Below are positions 55,661 to 64,000 of a stretch of 64,000 nucleotides of DNA, one piece after another (within the stretch, counting starts at the first letter, position 1; every line of letters begins with the position of its first letter). A program made the translations under genes and the position numbers. The notes under the pieces were generated by a model that did not search any database, had not been told where the DNA came from, and worked only from the letters and a program-made list of their open reading frames with translations. This stretch comes from Pseudomonas sp. J452 (GTDB taxonomy: Bacteria > Pseudomonadota > Gammaproteobacteria > Pseudomonadales > Pseudomonadaceae), in the NCBI RefSeq assembly GCF_024666525.1, contig NZ_CP088294.1, positions 4,216,001-4,280,000 of the forward strand, given 5' to 3'.

Positions 55661-56949
55661 GGCAACAGCAGCCCGGCGGCGGCCTGCGGGTTGGACGGCA
55701 GGTAGAAGTGGATATAGGAGGCGGTCAGCCGACCCAGGCGATAGACCGCCTCGCTGGCCGGGCGCTGGTTCGGGCTGCTGCCACGTGCCAGCGGCTCGAC
55801 GGGCGAGTCGAGCTGCGAATGGTGGTAGGTGTGGCCGCGCAGCAGGCCTTCCGGCAGCTCTACTTGCTGCAGACCGAGGGCGGCCATGCGCGGCTGCATC
55901 TGCGCGTGGCCGGGCAGCAGGCCGAGCAGTTCGGCGCTGTGGCCGACCTTGTCGGTCAGGCGGTCGAGCAGGTAGAGCATGCCGCCGCACTCGGCGAGGA
56001 TCGGCTTGCCAGCGGCCTGATGCACATGGATCGCCTCGCGCATGGCCAGGTTCTGCGCCAGTTGCTGCAGGTGCAGCTCCGGGTAGCCGCCGGGCAGGTA
56101 GAGGCTGTCCACCTCGGGCAACTGGCGCTCGCGCAGCGGCGAGAAGAAGCACAACTCGGCGCCAAGCCGGCGCAGCAGGTCGAGGTTGGCCTGGTAGAGG
56201 AAGGCGAATGCGGTATCGCGGGCCACGCCGATGCGCACGCCGGCCAGCAGTGGCTCGAGCGACTGGTCAACCTGCGCGGCGAAGCGCACCGGGTCCGGCA
56301 GGGCATCGCCGGCGCTGGCCAGCAGCGCATCGGCCGCCGCATCCAGGCGCGCATCCAGGTCGGCCAGCTCCTCGGCCTGGACCAGGCCCAGGTGGCGGCT
56401 GGGCAGCTCCAGCGCGGCGCTGCGCGGCAAAGCGCCGTACCAGCGGATTGCCGGCGGCAGGCTGTCGCGCAGGATCTCGCCATGCCGTGCGCTGCCGGTG
56501 CGGTTGGCCAGCACCCCGGCGAACGGCAGATTGTGCTGGAAGTTGGCCAGGCCATAGGCCAGGGCGCCGAAGGTCTGCGCCATGGCGCTGCCATCGATCA
56601 CCCCGAGTACCGGCACCTGGAAGCGCCGCGCCAGGTCGGCGGCCGAGGGGCTGCCGTCGAACAGGCCCATCACCCCTTCGATGAGGATCAGGTCGGCCTC
56701 CCCCGCCGCCTCCCAGAGCAGGCGCCGGCATTCGTCCTCGCCGACCATCCACAGGTCGAGCTGGTACACCGCCTGGCCCGAGGCACGGGCGAGGATCATC
56801 GGGTCGAGGAAATCCGGTCCGCACTTGAACACCCGCACACGCTTGCCGGCCCGCGTATGCAGGCGCGCCAGGGCGGCGGTGACGGTGGTCTTGCCCTGGC
56901 CGGAGGCCGGGGCGGCGATCAGCAGGGCCGGGCAGCTGCGTGCAGTCAT
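55657..56949 (-). CDS. cobB: Cobyrinate/hydrogenobyrinate a,c-diamide synthase
   Basis: A 430-residue amidotransferase that amidates the a and c side chains. P-loop APASGQGKTTVTAAL near residue 14, switch-like FKCGPDFLDP, GVMGLFDG, and the glutaminase Cys in AECGGMLYLLD. The ribosome-binding site GGGGAGAGG lies inside a CCCTCTCCC repeat region (56952-56987) and could be masked by alternative pairing. ATG at 56949 preferred; the frame continues nine codons upstream. Confidence 0.95.
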   Translation of the reverse strand: MTARSCPALLIAAPASGQGKTTVTAALARLHTRAGKRVRVFKCGPDFLDPMILARASGQAVYQLDLWMVGEDECRRLLWEAAGEADLILIEGVMGLFDGSPSAADLARRFQVPVLGVIDGSAMAQTFGALAYGLANFQHNLPFAGVLANRTGSARHGEILRDSLPPAIRWYGALPRSAALELPSRHLGLVQAEELADLDARLDAAADALLASAGDALPDPVRFAAQVDQSLEPLLAGVRIGVARDTAFAFLYQANLDLLRRLGAELCFFSPLRERQLPEVDSLYLPGGYPELHLQQLAQNLAMREAIHVHQAAGKPILAECGGMLYLLDRLTDKVGHSAELLGLLPGHAQMQPRMAALGLQQVELPEGLLRGHTYHHSQLDSPVEPLARGSSPNQRPASEAVYRLGRLTASYIHFYLPSNPQAAAGLLLP

Positions 56950-56951
56950 TG

Positions 56952-56987
56952 CCCTCTCCCCGGCCCTCTCCCGCAAGCGGGAGAGGG
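56952..56987 (-). promoter_or_regulatory. CCCTCTCCC repeat overlapping the cobB ribosome-binding site
   Basis: On the minus strand CCCTCTCCCGC-TT-GCGGGAGAGGG is followed directly by GGGGAGAGGG and the cobB ATG. The first arm can pair either with the second arm, leaving the Shine-Dalgarno free, or with the Shine-Dalgarno copy itself. The two folds exclude each other. Function is inference. Confidence 0.5.
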
Positions 56988-57065
56988 GGCGTTAAGGGAT
57001 AGATTTGCGTGCGCCGCTGCCCTCGCCCATTTATGGACGACGACTGCATGCAGGCGGATCGAGTA

Positions 57066-57112
57066 GCCCGGATGCAATCCGGGGTGGGCGGCTTCCCGGA
57101 TTGCATCCGGGC
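57066..57112. repeat. 18-bp-stem palindrome of the GCCCGGATGCAATCCGGG type
   Basis: GCCCGGATGCAATCCGGG and its exact reverse complement are separated by 11 bases in the cobO-cobB gap. A common type of intergenic repeat in proteobacteria. Confidence 0.75.
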
Positions 57113-57127
57113 CAGGGTAAACAGGGC

Positions 57128-57739
57128 TCAAAACTCGATCCCCTTCTGCGCCTTCACCCCGGCCTTGAAGGCATGCTTGACCAGGCTCATCTCGGTGACG
57201 GTGTCCGCTGCGTCGAGCATCCCCGGCAAGGCGCCGCGGCCGGTCACCACCACATGTTGCAGTAGCGGGCGCGCCTCGATGTCGGCGAGCACCGCGTCCA
57301 GCTCCAGGTAGCCGTGCTTGAGGGCGATATTCAGCTCGTCGAGTACCACCAGGCCGACCTGCGGGTCATTCAGCAGTTGCCTTGCCACCGCCCAGGCCGC
57401 GCCGGCCTTGTCGATGTCGCGCTGGCGGTCCTGGGTTTCCCAGGTGAAGCCCTCGCCCATCACGTGGTAGCTGACTTCCTCGGGGAAGCGGCGGAAGAAG
57501 CTTTCCTCGCCGGTGCTGGCGGCGCCCTTGATGAACTGCACCACGCCGACCTTGATGCCGTGGCCGAGGGCGCGAGCGACCATGCCGAAGGCCGAGCTGC
57601 TCTTGCCCTTGCCGTTGCCGCTGTGCACCAGCAGCAGGCCGTATTCGTTCTGGGCCTGGGCGATCTTTTCGTCGATCAGCGCTTTCTTGCGCTGCATGCG
57701 TGCCTTGTGGCGTTCGTCGCGCGCGGCGGACTCGCTCAT
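57128..57739 (-). CDS. cobO: Cob(I)yrinic acid a,c-diamide adenosyltransferase
   Basis: A 203-residue ATP:corrinoid adenosyltransferase (CobO/BtuR/CobA family). P-loop HSGNGKGKSSSAFG near residue 40, VVQFIKG, and LDELNIALKHGYL. First gene of the cob operon; GAGGAG stands before the ATG at 57739. The riboswitch ends about 160 bases upstream. Confidence 0.95.
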   Translation of the reverse strand: MSESAARDERHKARMQRKKALIDEKIAQAQNEYGLLLVHSGNGKGKSSSAFGMVARALGHGIKVGVVQFIKGAASTGEESFFRRFPEEVSYHVMGEGFTWETQDRQRDIDKAGAAWAVARQLLNDPQVGLVVLDELNIALKHGYLELDAVLADIEARPLLQHVVVTGRGALPGMLDAADTVTEMSLVKHAFKAGVKAQKGIEF

Positions 57740-57899
57740 CTACAACTCCTCGCGACCGGCTGCGGCGCGGCAAAGCAGCAGCACCGCGACCCTCGTCAGG
57801 CACGGTGCAGAAGCAGAATAGGGGCAGCAGCAGGACAAGACGCGGGCAGGCCGCACGGACCCACCCACCCGCAAAGCCCGCCGCAATGCCGTGGATCGC
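57740..57899 (-). other. Long leader between riboswitch and cobO
   Basis: About 160 bases with no gene I accept. A short open frame with a hydrophobic run (PRLVLLLPLFCFC) crosses it but lacks a ribosome-binding site. The leader may hold the expression platform of the riboswitch; no clear terminator with a T-run was seen, so control at the cobO ribosome-binding site is more likely. Confidence 0.4.
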
Positions 57900-58087
57900 T
57901 ACAGGCCGGTCTCCGGGCTTGTGAGCGGAATCTACAGACTCCCGGTCGCGCCTTCCCATGTCGAATGACACAGTGGCTGGATGCGACCGTTGACTCACCT
58001 ACCGTTGCGGGGGCAGCGCCGGACTGTTCGACTGAATGAACCGGCTTCCCTGTTTCACCCCGTGGACGCGTCGCGACCGGGGCACCT
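57900..58087 (-). promoter_or_regulatory. Cobalamin (B12) riboswitch upstream of the cob operon
   Basis: Read on the minus strand, the conserved landmarks appear in order: AGGTGCC, GGGTGAAACAGGGAA, GCTGCCCCCGCAACGGTA, GCCACTG, GGGAAGGC, and the B12 box AAGCCCGGAGACCGGCC at the 3' end (57905-57920). This is a full-length adenosylcobalamin aptamer. It should reduce expression of the ten cob genes when coenzyme B12 is abundant. Confidence 0.95.
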
Positions 58088-58174
58088 GATGCTGGCGGCA
58101 GGGTAGAGGCTGGGCCGGGGCGCGTCAACGCCGAGCGCGGCCCCGAAGACCCTGTCGCGGATCTCGGATACTCC

Positions 58175-58196
58175 CCTCTACCACTTGTGGGAGAGG
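58175..58196. repeat. CCCTCTCCC palindromic repeat, imperfect
   Basis: CCTCTACCAC and GTGGGAGAGG pair with one mismatch around two bases, close to the probable promoter region of the riboswitch. Confidence 0.55.
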
Positions 58197-58246
58197 ATTG
58201 CATGGAGGCCAGCCGAAAGGCTGAGAAGAGGAAGTGGGACTACTCA

Positions 58247-58270
58247 CCCTCTCCCGTAAACGGGAGAGGG
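58247..58270. repeat. CCCTCTCCC palindromic repeat
   Basis: CCCTCTCCCG-TAAA-CGGGAGAGGG, identical in stem and loop to the copy at 51611-51634. It lies 16 bases after the histidine kinase stop and could act as its terminator. Confidence 0.7.
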
Positions 58271-58285
58271 GGAAAATCGCATGGC

Positions 58286-61200
58286 CTAGGACAGGCCCTG
58301 CAACAACTCCAGGGCCCGGTCGAAGTCGAAGCTCTCGACCTGCTGTCCCACCTGACGCAGACGCTCGGCCAGCAGCGGATCGAGGGCCAGGCCCTGCAGT
58401 TCGTACAGGGCCTCCTGCGCCGCAGTGTCGCTCTCGCCCAGCAGGCGCCTGAGCTTGTCCAGCGACGCCTGCAGCTCGGCGCCAAGCGTGAGTGCCGGTG
58501 CCGCTGCGCCGCCCTGTTCCACCTCGACCAGCCCCACCAGGCCTGCCAGCAGCGGCTGCAACTGCCGTTCGACCTCGGCCACCAGCGGCTCCAGAACCGC
58601 CTCCGCCGCCCCCTCCTTGCAGGCCAGCTCCAGCGCCGTGGCGGCCTGCGCCAGGCCGCGGGCACCGATATTCCCCGCGCTGCCGCGCAGGCTATGGGCC
58701 AGGCGCGCCGCCGCCGAGGCATCGCTGTCCGCGCGGGCGGCGAGGAACTCGGCGCGGAAATCGCCCTGGCTGGAGCGGAACTTGCGCAGCAGGCGCAGGT
58801 AGAGATCAACCTTGCCCATGCTGGTGGCCAGGCCGGCTGCCAGGTCGATACCGGGCAGACTCTCGGGCAGGCCCGCCCCTGGTGCCACGCTGGCTGGCAA
58901 GTGCCGGGCCGCCTGGGCAACACGCCCGGGCTTGGGATGGATCCACTTGGCCAGGGTGGCGAACATGTTCTCGACGTTGAGCGGCTTGGAGATATGGTCG
59001 TTCATCCCGCAGGCCAGGGTTCGCTCGCGGTCCCCGGCCATGGCGTTGGCGGTCATGGCGATCACCGGCAGCTTGGCCAGCTGCGGCTGCTCGCGAATCT
59101 TGCGGGTGGCGGTGTAGCCGTCCATCACCGGCATCTGGCAATCCATCAGCACGCCATCGAAATCGGCATCCTCGGCCAGCCGATCGAGCGCCTGCTGACC
59201 ATGTTCGGCCAGGCACAGCTCGACGCCGGCGCTCTCCAGCAGCTCGCGGGCCAGCTCCCGGTTCAGCTCGTTGTCCTCCACCAGCAACAACCGCGCCCCC
59301 TGCAGACTGGCCATGGCGCTGGCGCTCTGATCGGAGCGCGCAGTGGCACGGGTATCAATCTGCGAGGTCTTGCCGAGCATGTTGCCGATCGCTTCCAGCA
59401 GGGTCGACGGGGTCACCGGCTTGGTCAGCACCACCGGCAGCTGCAGACCATGCTTGCCAGCCTCCTCCTGAGCCTCCTCGCGGCCGAAGGCGGTGACCAT
59501 GATCACCGACGGCGTGTGCGCCAGGCTGACGGCATGCATCTGCCGCACCGTCTCCACGCCATCCATGTTCGGCATGCGCCAGTCCATCAGCACCAGGTCG
59601 TAGGGCAGCGCCTTGCGCTCGGCCTCGACCAGCATGCTCAGTGCCGAGTCGCCGCTGTCCGCCACGTCGACCTCGACGCCGAAGCTGCGCGCCATGCCGG
59701 AGAGAATCTCACGCGCACTGGCGTTGTCGTCGACCACCAGCACGCGGGTGCCCAGCAACTCATCGGCGGTAAACATACGCCGCGGCTGGGTGTCGCGCTG
59801 CACGCCGAGACACACCTGGAAGTGGAAGGTGGAGCCGCGCCCAGGTTCGCTCTCGACCCAGATGCGCCCGCCCATCAGTTCCACCAGGTGCTTGGAAATG
59901 GCCAGGCCCAGGCCAGTGCCGCCGTACTTGCGGGTGGTCGAGCTGTCGGCCTGACTGAAGGACTGGAACAGCCGTCCGCACTGCTCGGCGCTCATGCCAA
60001 TACCGCTGTCGTGCACCCAGAAGTGCAGCTGTATCTGCTCCGCGTCGCCACCCTCGCGCTCCACGCCCACCACTATCTCGCCCTGCTCGGTGAACTTGGC
60101 CGCGTTGTTGCCGAGGTTGATCAGCACCTGGCCCAGGCGCAGCGGATCGCCAACCAGCGCGGTCGGCAGCTCGGCCGCGACGTTGAACAGCAGCTCCAGG
60201 CCTTTGTCCTCGGCCTTCAGGCCGATCATGCTGGCGAAATTGTCGAGCACGTCCTCCAGGTAGAAGGGAATGCGCTCGAGTTCCATCTTGCCGGCCTCGA
60301 TCTTGGAGAAGTCGAGGATGTCGTTGATGATCCCCAGCAGGTTCTCCGCCGAGCGATGCACTTTCTCGATGTAGTTGCGCTGTTTGTTGTCCAGCTCGGT
60401 GCGCAGCGCCAGGTAGCTCATGCCGATGATGGCGTTCATCGGCGTACGGATCTCGTGGCTCATGTTGGCGAGGAAATCGCTCTTGGCCCGCGTCGCCTCC
60501 TCGGCCACCGCACGGGCCTCGCTCAGCGCCGTGACATCGATATTCACCCCGGTGGCGCGCAGCGGCTTGCCGTCGGGGGAGCGAATGAAGCGGCTCAGCG
60601 ATTTGAAGGTGCGCACCGCACCATCGCTTTGCCGCACGATGCGAAAATCGATCTCCTGGCGATCGAGACCGCTGTCGATCGCATGCTCGAACATGCCACT
60701 GGCATGCGCGGCGTCATCGGGATGCAGCAGCGCTTTCCAGTGCTCCAGAGTGCCCCCGAAGCCGCCCGGCTCGAGGCCGAACATCTTTTCCAGCTGCGGC
60801 GTCCAATAGTCGCGGCCGGAGACCAGATCAACGTCGAACAGGCCGATGTCGCCTGCTTCCTGCGCCAGATTGAGGCGTTCGCTGGCCGTGCGCAGCTTGG
60901 CCTCCATCGCCCTGCGCTCACTCACATCACGCACCGAGGCACAGACGCAGACGCCGTACCCCTCCAGAGCCGGCAAACGCGACAGGCCGATTTCCACCGA
61001 GAATAGGCTGCCGTCCTTGCGCACCCCCTGCAGGTCATCCAGGTTGGCGCCCATCTGCCGGGTGCTGCCGTGGGCGATGAAGTCGTTGCGCAAACCCACA
61101 TGGCGCTCGCGAATTGCCGCTGGCACCAGGCGTTCGATGGGTTCGCCACCCAGCTCACCAGCACCGTAACCGAACAGCTGATCCAGTTGCGGGTTGCTCA

Positions 61201-62692
61201 GCAGGATGCGTCCGTCGGCACCGATCACCAGCATGCCGTCCGGCGCCGCTTCGATGATCCCGCGGAACCAGGCCTCGGTGGCGCGCAGTGCGTTTTGCTG
61301 GGCCTCCAGCTCCTCGGCCTGCTGTTCCAGCTGCTGCGCCTGGGCCTCCATCTCATCGGCTTGGCGACGCGTCTCCGTCAGCAGGGCCTGAACCGCCTGA
61401 TTGCGCTCGAGGATGGCCATGGCCGCAGCCAACCGCGGCAGCGCCTCCTGAAACAGCAGGGCCTCGCGCTCGGCCAAGGGTTGCAGCCCGGCCAGTTCGA
61501 GCACGCCGAGCAGGCGCTCGCCGCGCTGCACCGGCTGCAGCAACAGGTAACTGGCCGGGGCTTCGCCCAGTTGCGAGCGCAGCCGCCAGAACTGCTCCGG
61601 CAGCCCCTGCAACTGGCGCGCCTGGCGGTCGACCGCGCACTGCCCGAGCAGGCCCGCGCCGAGCGCCACCTCGGCCTCCGGCGGCCGCTCGGGGTCGATG
61701 GCATAGCCGCCCATCAGCTGCAGAGTGGTCGCCCCCTCGTGCACGCTGTAGAGCAATCCCTGGCAGATGCCGAGCAGGCGCGCCATATGCTGCAGGAACA
61801 CCTGCGCCAGCTCCTCGGGCGTCTCCGTCTGCTGCAGCTCGACCTGCAGCTGGCCGATCTGCGCCCTGATCCAGCGTTGCCGCTCCAGCTGCTGGGACTC
61901 GGTCTGCAACTGGGCGATGGCGCGGGCCAGGTCGCCGGTCTCGTTGCGCAGTTCGGTATGCGGAATCGGCTGATCCAGCTGCCCGGCGGCCAGCTGATCG
62001 ACGGCGAAACGCACCCGATTGAGCGGATTGCGGATCGACTGGCTGACCAGCCATGCCAGCGCCAGCGCCAGTGTCAGTCCACCGAACAGGAGCGTATAGG
62101 TGAGCGTGGTGCTGTGCTCGGCGAACGCGGCAATCTGCGTGGTGGTGTCGCGGATGGAGGTTTCCTTGACCTCGGCGATGGCATTGAGCAAGGCGTCGGC
62201 CTGCTGATCCAGATGCTGGAACTCATCGCTGTCGAGCAGCTGCTGGGCCTGGCCCAGGCGCCCCTCGCCAGCCAGTTGCACGGCCTGCTCGGCATCGTTG
62301 CGCAGGCGTTCCAGCAGCAGCTCGAACTCGGTGAGACGGCCCAGGTTATCGCTGCGCTTGAGGGTCGGGCGGACCTGGGCCAACGCCTGATGCAGCCGTT
62401 GCTGGGCCTCCAGCAGCTGTTGCCGGGCCTCGCTGCGGACCCCTGCGTTGCTGGTGCTTACCACTCGCTGCAGCGCCTGCACCATATGCGGCAGTTGCAC
62501 CCGCGCCTCGTGCAGGTGGGCGATGCCGATCAGCTCTTCGCGGTAGAGCTTCTGCATGTCGTGTTTCAGCGACGCTTGGGTACGCAGACTCTGCACCCCG
62601 AGCGCCAGCACCAGCACCAGCAGCGCAGAGAAGCCGAGGACCAGTTTGTGCAGCAGCGACAGACGCTCAAGCAGGGCGAGCAATCGGCTCAT
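58286..62692 (-). CDS. Hybrid sensor histidine kinase (TM-HAMP-GAF-PAS-PAS-HisKA-HATPase-REC-REC-HPT)
   Basis: A 1468-residue membrane-bound phosphorelay kinase. TM1 about 14-33, a helical periplasmic sensor, TM2 about 197-217, HAMP to about 270, GAF about 290-430, a coiled coil, two PAS domains (about 475-730), HisKA with phospho-acceptor His746 ([11 protein letters not shown]), the ATPase domain ([16 protein letters not shown]), two receiver domains with Asp1037 ([11 protein letters not shown]) and Asp1184 ([11 protein letters not shown]), and an HPT domain with His1333 ([10 protein letters not shown]). Start at 62692 directly before TM1. It lies 46 bases after the HD-GYP regulator gene, so the two are an operon. 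Signal unknown. Confidence 0.93.
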   Translation of the reverse strand: MSRLLALLERLSLLHKLVLGFSALLVLVLALGVQSLRTQASLKHDMQKLYREELIGIAHLHEARVQLPHMVQALQRVVSTSNAGVRSEARQQLLEAQQRLHQALAQVRPTLKRSDNLGRLTEFELLLERLRNDAEQAVQLAGEGRLGQAQQLLDSDEFQHLDQQADALLNAIAEVKETSIRDTTTQIAAFAEHSTTLTYTLLFGGLTLALALAWLVSQSIRNPLNRVRFAVDQLAAGQLDQPIPHTELRNETGDLARAIAQLQTESQQLERQRWIRAQIGQLQVELQQTETPEELAQVFLQHMARLLGICQGLLYSVHEGATTLQLMGGYAIDPERPPEAEVALGAGLLGQCAVDRQARQLQGLPEQFWRLRSQLGEAPASYLLLQPVQRGERLLGVLELAGLQPLAEREALLFQEALPRLAAAMAILERNQAVQALLTETRRQADEMEAQAQQLEQQAEELEAQQNALRATEAWFRGIIEAAPDGMLVIGADGRILLSNPQLDQLFGYGAGELGGEPIERLVPAAIRERHVGLRNDFIAHGSTRQMGANLDDLQGVRKDGSLFSVEIGLSRLPALEGYGVCVCASVRDVSERRAMEAKLRTASERLNLAQEAGDIGLFDVDLVSGRDYWTPQLEKMFGLEPGGFGGTLEHWKALLHPDDAAHASGMFEHAIDSGLDRQEIDFRIVRQSDGAVRTFKSLSRFIRSPDGKPLRATGVNIDVTALSEARAVAEEATRAKSDFLANMSHEIRTPMNAIIGMSYLALRTELDNKQRNYIEKVHRSAENLLGIINDILDFSKIEAGKMELERIPFYLEDVLDNFASMIGLKAEDKGLELLFNVAAELPTALVGDPLRLGQVLINLGNNAAKFTEQGEIVVGVEREGGDAEQIQLHFWVHDSGIGMSAEQCGRLFQSFSQADSSTTRKYGGTGLGLAISKHLVELMGGRIWVESEPGRGSTFHFQVCLGVQRDTQPRRMFTADELLGTRVLVVDDNASAREILSGMARSFGVEVDVADSGDSALSMLVEAERKALPYDLVLMDWRMPNMDGVETVRQMHAVSLAHTPSVIMVTAFGREEAQEEAGKHGLQLPVVLTKPVTPSTLLEAIGNMLGKTSQIDTRATARSDQSASAMASLQGARLLLVEDNELNRELARELLESAGVELCLAEHGQQALDRLAEDADFDGVLMDCQMPVMDGYTATRKIREQPQLAKLPVIAMTANAMAGDRERTLACGMNDHISKPLNVENMFATLAKWIHPKPGRVAQAARHLPASVAPGAGLPESLPGIDLAAGLATSMGKVDLYLRLLRKFRSSQGDFRAEFLAARADSDASAAARLAHSLRGSAGNIGARGLAQAATALELACKEGAAEAVLEPLVAEVERQLQPLLAGLVGLVEVEQGGAAAPALTLGAELQASLDKLRRLLGESDTAAQEALYELQGLALDPLLAERLRQVGQQVESFDFDRALELLQGLS

Positions 62693-62738
62693 GGCAGATT
62701 CCCAGTAGACACAACAATGAAAGGCCGCAACGCGCTGC

Positions 62739-63896
62739 TCAGGACTTTTGCTCCATGCGCTCAAGCGCCGCCCTTTGTTTGGCCAGGTCCTGGTCGTTGT
62801 CGGCAAACCGTTCGGCGACGGCGCGGAACTGCTCGACGCAGGCCAGGAAGGCGTCGCAGATATCCGGATCGAAGTGCGAGCCGCGGCCCTGGCGAATGAT
62901 CTCGACGGCCTGTTCGTGGGGCATCCCCGCCTTGTACACGCGCCGGCTGATCAGCGCGTCGTAGACATCCGCCACCGCCATCAGCCGGGCGCTGATGGGA
63001 ATATCGTCGGCGGCCAGCCCCTCGGGGTAGCCGCTGCCGTCCCACTTCTCCTGATGGCCGTAGGCGATTTCCTTGGCCAGGCTGAGGAAGTCCACGCGGA
63101 TGCCCAGCTGATCCTCGGCATGCTGGATGGCATCGCGACCCAGGGTGGTATGGGTCTTCATGATCTCGAACTCTTCCGCGGTGAAGCGGCCGGGCTTGAG
63201 CAGGATCGCGTCAGGGATGCCGATCTTGCCGATATCGTGCAGCGGCGCCGACTTGAACAGCAGCTGGATCGTCTCGGCGCTGAGGAAGTGGCGGAAACGC
63301 GGGTGCTCGCGCAGGTGCTCGGCCAGCACCTTCATGTAGTGCTGGGTACGACGGATATGGTTGCCGGTCTCGTTGTCACGGGTCTCCGCCAGCGAGGCCA
63401 TGGCCTGGATGGTGACATCCTGAATGGCGACCACCTCGCGGGTGCGGCGCTGGACTTCCTGCTCCAGAAAGTCGTTCTGATCGCGCAGGAAGTCCGCCGC
63501 GGCCTTGAGCTTGAGCTGGGTCTCCACCCGCGCCAGGACCAGCGGTGGACTAATCGGCTTGGTGATGTAGTCGACCGCACCCAGCTCCAGGCCGTGGATC
63601 TCATCCTCGGTTGCGGACATGGCAGTGAGGAAGATGATCGGGATATGGCGGGTGCGCGGGTCCTGCTTGAGCTGCTCGGCCACCTCATAGCCGGACAGCC
63701 CGGGCATCATGATGTCGAGCAGGATCAGGTCCGGCAGCGGGTCGCCCTGCAGCACCCGCAGGGCCTTCTCGCCGCTATTGGCGGCCTTGACCCGGTAGCG
63801 ATCCTTGAGCAGGTCGGTCATCAGCATCAGGTTGTCCGGCGTATCGTCGACCACCAGGACGGTGGCAGGCCGGTAGACTTCTTGTTCGACACTCAT
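62739..63896 (-). CDS. HD-GYP response regulator (c-di-GMP phosphodiesterase, RpfG-like)
   Basis: A 385-residue protein: receiver domain (about 12-130) with phospho-acceptor Asp61 (LLDIMMPG), a linking helix, and an HD-GYP domain (about 160-360) with LHDIGKIG (His220-Asp221) and HQEKWDGSGYP (281-291). All key residues for c-di-GMP hydrolysis are present. ATG at 63896 with GGGAG upstream. It is first in the operon with the large hybrid kinase, whose HPT domain could pass phosphate to it. Confidence 0.93.
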   Translation of the reverse strand: MSVEQEVYRPATVLVVDDTPDNLMLMTDLLKDRYRVKAANSGEKALRVLQGDPLPDLILLDIMMPGLSGYEVAEQLKQDPRTRHIPIIFLTAMSATEDEIHGLELGAVDYITKPISPPLVLARVETQLKLKAAADFLRDQNDFLEQEVQRRTREVVAIQDVTIQAMASLAETRDNETGNHIRRTQHYMKVLAEHLREHPRFRHFLSAETIQLLFKSAPLHDIGKIGIPDAILLKPGRFTAEEFEIMKTHTTLGRDAIQHAEDQLGIRVDFLSLAKEIAYGHQEKWDGSGYPEGLAADDIPISARLMAVADVYDALISRRVYKAGMPHEQAVEIIRQGRGSHFDPDICDAFLACVEQFRAVAERFADNDQDLAKQRAALERMEQKS

Positions 63897-64000
63897 GGCG
63901 AGCAACTCCCTTGCCAGATGGAAGCATTGCCAGGGCGGCATAGCCCCAAGGAAGCTTAGCTAGGGTTTGCCGGAGCCGCCGCGCGACTAGCTCAGCGCTT
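63897..64000 (-). other. Upstream region of the HD-GYP/kinase operon
   Basis: This stretch to the window edge contains no gene. The promoter is presumably here or beyond; no convincing -35/-10 pair was seen. Confidence 0.3.

Noticed and set aside
57784..57895. Hydrophobic leader-peptide-like frame upstream of cobO
   Set aside because: No ribosome-binding site and continuous with a longer random frame; noted only as leader sequence.
58187..62899. Two very long plus-strand open frames opposite the hybrid kinase
   Set aside because: Shadow frames; the minus strand shows ten ordered kinase domains.

Overview
The window is chromosomal DNA from a Pseudomonas-type gammaproteobacterium (Pseudomonas sensu lato). 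It is GC-rich, with dense genes, many 1- or 4-base start/stop overlaps, and typical pseudomonad families: the Sha/Mrp antiporter operon with a fused A subunit, QuiP-type acylase, CmoAB, FadL and an aerobic cobalamin operon behind a B12 riboswitch. From memory, two blocks resemble the P. aeruginosa PAO1 order: sha operon - SlyB-like - glycerate kinase - pdxH - OmpA - esterase - dinG - OmpA - quiP, and cobO to cobS - MFS - glutathione peroxidase - fadL. I saw no tRNA, rRNA, CRISPR array, prophage or intact transposase gene.

Layout. 1-14.9 kb: a partial beta-propeller protein, sseA, an AraC-type regulator, a two-gene chemoreceptor unit (MCP plus membrane NIT-like partner), a chagasin-type inhibitor, a YhhN protein, a lipoprotein, cmoAB, an S1-domain protein, an LTA-synthase-like membrane sulfatase, a GAPDH-family dehydrogenase, and the EamA - PLP enzyme - GNAT operon. 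15-25.6 kb: shaACDEFG, a glycine-zipper lipoprotein, a small membrane protein, glycerate kinase, pdxH, an OmpA-like lipoprotein and a serine hydrolase. 25.7-33.2 kb: an accessory-looking block (SDR, then GT2 - exported protein - di-iron protein - GT28-like glycosyltransferase - secreted glycosidase) bounded by two copies of a palindromic element. 33.2-46.4 kb: dinG, a CopD-like protein, two tandem OmpA lipoproteins, a DUF6231-like protein, a YchJ protein, two exported or cytoplasmic unknowns, a LEA-type lipoprotein, a His-rich SEC-C protein, quiP and fadL. 46.5-58.1 kb: glutathione peroxidase, an MFS transporter with a coupled 40-residue membrane protein, and the ten-gene cob operon with its riboswitch. 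58.3-63.9 kb: an HD-GYP response regulator and a very large hybrid histidine kinase.

The most unusual signal is a family of four palindromic elements with 139-140 bp cores (copies at about 14.9, 25.7, 33.1 and 36.1 kb, plus a shortened relative). Each core starts GARCC, ends GGYTC and is flanked by a 3-bp T-N-A direct repeat. In all four cases one flanking triplet overlaps the stop codon of a minus-strand gene. A roughly 10-bp block differs between copies, but the two arms of each copy change together, so the long hairpin is kept. Two same-orientation copies bracket the glycan block.

Other points worth a look are a long hairpin that would mask the ribosome-binding site of one OmpA gene, alternative pairings over the cobB ribosome-binding site, the split MCP/NIT receptor, and a possibly undescribed glycan-plus-ferritin-like operon at 25.8-32.1 kb.
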